A stretch of DNA of 52,920 bases from Acetobacteraceae bacterium (GTDB taxonomy: Bacteria; Pseudomonadota; Alphaproteobacteria; Acetobacterales; Acetobacteraceae), in contig JALHQB010000032.1 of NCBI GenBank assembly GCA_022842185.1, forward strand, positions 1 through 52,920. Direction: 5' to 3'. The translations under genes were made by a program, and so were the position numbers. The notes under the pieces were generated by a model. The model did no database searches. It had not been told where the DNA came from and saw only the letters and a program-made list of their open reading frames with translations. Below are positions 50,991 to 52,920 of this stretch, piece after piece (position 1 is the stretch's first letter; the number at the start of each line of letters is the position of its first letter).

Positions 50991-51499
50991 CGCGGCGCGG
51001 CGGGTGCAGATTCGGGGGCGGCCGGTTGATCGCCGCCGCGCCCCTGGTTCATCTCCGTCACGCTGAAGATGAAGCGGCCGAGCAGGCTTTCGAGGCTAAC
51101 GGCGCTCTGCGTGATGGTGATCTCGCCACCATCGGCCAGCATGCGTTCCGACCCGCCGGGCACCAGCGCGACGTACCGGCCGCCGAGCAACCCTTCGCTC
51201 TGGATTTCGGCCGAAGTGTCCGACGGCAGCCGCAGCGCCGAATCGACGCGCAGCGTCAGCACCGCCAGAAAGGTTGCCGGATCGATCCGCTGGCCGACCA
51301 CCTGGCCGACCTTGACGCCGGCCACGCGGATGTCGGCGCCGGGTGCCAGCCCGTCGATGCGGTCGAACCGCGCGGTCAGGGTCGTGCCGCTGGTGGTCAG
51401 CGCCCGCCCGCTGCCGGTGATGGCGTAGGCGAGGAAGGAAATGGCGACGACCAGCACCACGGCACCGGTCAGGATCTCGGAAAGGCTGCGCTTCTGCAT
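50987..51499 (-). CDS. mlaD: MlaD-like protein (MCE domain)
   Basis: 170 residues. An N-terminal membrane helix (LTGAVVLVVAISFLAYAITG) is followed by an MCE domain: LTARFDRIDGLAPGADIRVAGVKVGQV and AEIQSEGLLGGRYVALVPGGS. It forms a hexameric lipid-transport ring of the Mla system that moves phospholipids between membranes. The other Mla genes are not in the window. ATG 51499 is the start before the helix; the frame opens earlier without support. Confidence 0.92.
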   Translation of the reverse strand: MQKRSLSEILTGAVVLVVAISFLAYAITGSGRALTTSGTTLTARFDRIDGLAPGADIRVAGVKVGQVVGQRIDPATFLAVLTLRVDSALRLPSDTSAEIQSEGLLGGRYVALVPGGSERMLADGGEITITQSAVSLESLLGRFIFSVTEMNQGRGGDQPAAPESAPAAPR

Positions 51500-51518
51500 G
51501 GGAATACGATGTCGGGGT

Positions 51519-51878
51519 TCAGCGCCCCGGCGTCCAGGCCTCATAATCGCCGCCGGGCACAAGGTTCTGCCCAACCGCGGCATCGTGACCGAGCGGGTGA
51601 TACGCCCCGGGGGTGCCGGTCATGTTGGGCCGGTGATCCTTCTGCCACGCCTTGCGCGGCGCATTCTGGTCCAGCGGCGCCATCGTGGTGTGATGGATCC
51701 AGCCCCACCATTCCGGCGGCACGGTGGTCGGGTCGGGCGCCCCGGCATAGGTGACGCGGCGCATCGGCCGGCCATAGGTGTCGCGCCGGGACCGTGCCTC
51801 CCAATACGTATTGCCGACCTTGTCCTGCCCGATGCGGCGGCTGGTCAGGCGAATGAACAGGCTGTCGAACATGGCCAT
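51519..51878 (-). CDS. NDUFA12-type NADH:ubiquinone oxidoreductase subunit
   Basis: 119 residues. GQDKVGNTYWEARSRRDTYGRPMRRVTYAGAPDPTTVPPEWWGWIHH is the NDUFA12 (B17.2) pattern, and HRPNMTGTPGAYHP is its usual continuation. It is an accessory subunit of complex I in alphaproteobacteria and mitochondria. ATG 51878 is preferred; ATG 51872 would also work. It leads the operon to mlaD and DUF2155. Confidence 0.93.
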   Translation of the reverse strand: MAMFDSLFIRLTSRRIGQDKVGNTYWEARSRRDTYGRPMRRVTYAGAPDPTTVPPEWWGWIHHTTMAPLDQNAPRKAWQKDHRPNMTGTPGAYHPLGHDAAVGQNLVPGGDYEAWTPGR

Positions 51879-52032
51879 GCGGCGCGTCCTTGGGGAACCC
51901 GGAAGCCCCCCTGATGCCACAGCGCGCGGCCGGGCGCAAAGATCGCGCTATCCACAGGATATTGGGGTCACGAGCGCATTTGAACACAAGATGCGGCTTC
52001 CACCCCGCGCCAAGCGCGCATAGCATGCCGCC

Positions 52033-52920
52033 ATGGCAGGCTTGATCGGCACTCTGTGGGATGGTGTGGCCCTTCGGCGGGAGCGCCGCGGCGCCGACCC
52101 CGACGCGCCCCCGCGCCCCATCGCATTCCCCGCATCCTGGGATGACGGCGCCGCCGAGGCGCTGGCCGCGCTGGCGCCCGGCTCCGGTCCCGTTGTCTTC
52201 CCGATCCTGGCGGAGGCCTGGATCCGTCGCGTCACCACGCGCGGCCGCCGCCTCGGCCTGCTCGACAGCCCCGAGGAGGCGGACGAGCTTGCCGCCGCGC
52301 TGCGCGCCCTGCTGCTCGCCCGTCGGGGGTCGCCGGGCGTCGAGGTCTGGCGCGACCGCAAGGACGAAGCGCGCTTCGTGCTGAACCTGCCGGCCTTCCT
52401 CGATGCCGGGGGCGGCTTCGATGCGGCGGGCTATGTCGCTGCGGCCGGTGTCGCGGTGCGGGTGTTGGACATCCTCGGCCATGGACGTGCGCCACGGCTC
52501 CGGCTCGGCTTTGCGGATCTGGCCGGGCTGCTTGCCGCCTATCGCCTGCCCTATGCCGGGGCGGAGGCGCGCGCGGTCGCGGCGGCCATCGCTGCCCTGA
52601 CGCGCGGCGCGGCCGAGGCGCAGTCCGGCCGTCTTGCCGAGCGCCATGGCGCACTGCATCCGGTCGCGCTGATCTGGCCCGAACCGCCCACGGAGACGGC
52701 CATCCCCGGTCTGGCTGCTGCCGCGCGCGCCGCGCTCGATGCCGCGGCCGCGTCACCCGGACTGCGTCACGATGGTTGTGTCGCCCTGTCGCCGGCCGAT
52801 GCGGTCGAAGCGCTGCTGGGCGCGGAGACGGCGGGCCTCGCGCCGGCATCGGGCGCCGTAACCCCCGGGCGCGACGGCGACGGACGGCTGGTGCTGGTGC
52901 CGACCCGCGCGGCGCTGCGG
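52033..52920 (+). CDS. Ribonucleotide reductase-like TSCPD protein, 3' end outside window
   Basis: Open from ATG 52033 to the window end (296 codons). The segment RFVLNLPAFLDAGGGFDAAGYVAAAGVAVRVLDIL, followed by LRLGFADLAGLLAAYRLPYAGAEARAVAAAI and LAERHGALHP, resembles the large-subunit barrel end of ribonucleotide reductases (FADLL..LGLPYDS). Proteobacterial proteins of this type carry a C-terminal TSCPD domain, which would lie beyond the window. The catalytic Cys loops are not visible in this part, so it may be a pseudo-enzyme. It is divergent from NDUFA12. Confidence 0.6.
   Translation, partial: MAGLIGTLWDGVALRRERRGADPDAPPRPIAFPASWDDGAAEALAALAPGSGPVVFPILAEAWIRRVTTRGRRLGLLDSPEEADELAAALRALLLARRGSPGVEVWRDRKDEARFVLNLPAFLDAGGGFDAAGYVAAAGVAVRVLDILGHGRAPRLRLGFADLAGLLAAYRLPYAGAEARAVAAAIAALTRGAAEAQSGRLAERHGALHPVALIWPEPPTETAIPGLAAAARAALDAAAASPGLRHDGCVALSPADAVEALLGAETAGLAPASGAVTPGRDGDGRLVLVPTRAALR

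Overview
The window is GC-rich chromosomal DNA with tightly packed, often overlapping genes. It looks like an alphaproteobacterium, most likely a Roseomonas-like member of the Acetobacteraceae. This rests on a class I lysyl-tRNA synthetase, an NDUFA12-type complex I subunit next to MlaD and DUF2155 genes, direct-repeat SOS boxes of the form GTTC-N7-GTTC, and the general gene repertoire. No rRNA, tRNA or CRISPR array was found. The taxon is inference from gene content.

Layout. (1) 1-9.6 kb holds housekeeping and accessory genes: a 5'-truncated lytic transglycosylase, a sterol desaturase-type hydroxylase, a creatininase-like protein, MoaB, an SPL-like radical SAM protein facing two glycosyltransferases across two SOS boxes, a tandem-domain acyltransferase behind an AT-rich island, a phosphoesterase and a DJ-1/PfpI protein. 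(2) 9.6-13.4 kb holds an FMN-binding oxidase-like gene, a small unknown gene and a zinc-starvation operon (Zur box, DUF1826 protein, ZigA-type zinc GTPase, small DUF6525-like protein), followed by asd. (3) 14.5-23.5 kb holds class I lysS overlapping a C-terminally short MprF-like flippase, then ugd, a phosphomannomutase/phosphoglucomutase, a flavin amine oxidase and a D-threonine aldolase-like enzyme. (4) 23.6-37.5 kb is a podovirus structural cassette in T7 order: S24 repressor, SOS box, small early genes, portal, scaffold, capsid, two tail tubular proteins, internal virion-like protein, tailspike, small-terminase candidate, large terminase, holin candidate and SleB endolysin. No integrase, RNA polymerase or replication gene is present. 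(5) 37.5-43.3 kb holds DUF952, EamA transporter, pyrD, HAD hydrolase, MmcQ, cupin, AlgH, peroxiredoxin and a small helical protein. (6) 43.3-48.4 kb holds three Tad-type pseudopilin/VWA genes divergent from lemA and an M48 protease. (7) 48.4-50.4 kb holds a DUF6065 gene behind a 78-residue peptide gene with three identical 10-residue cores, then a stretch with a decayed gene. (8) 50.4-52.9 kb holds DUF2155, a small unknown gene, mlaD, NDUFA12 and a ribonucleotide-reductase-like protein running off the end.

The most interesting points are the triple-core peptide/DUF6065 pair, the SOS-controlled T7-like cassette without replication or integration genes, and a dispersed family of structured intergenic repeats whose stems vary while an ATCC loop stays fixed.
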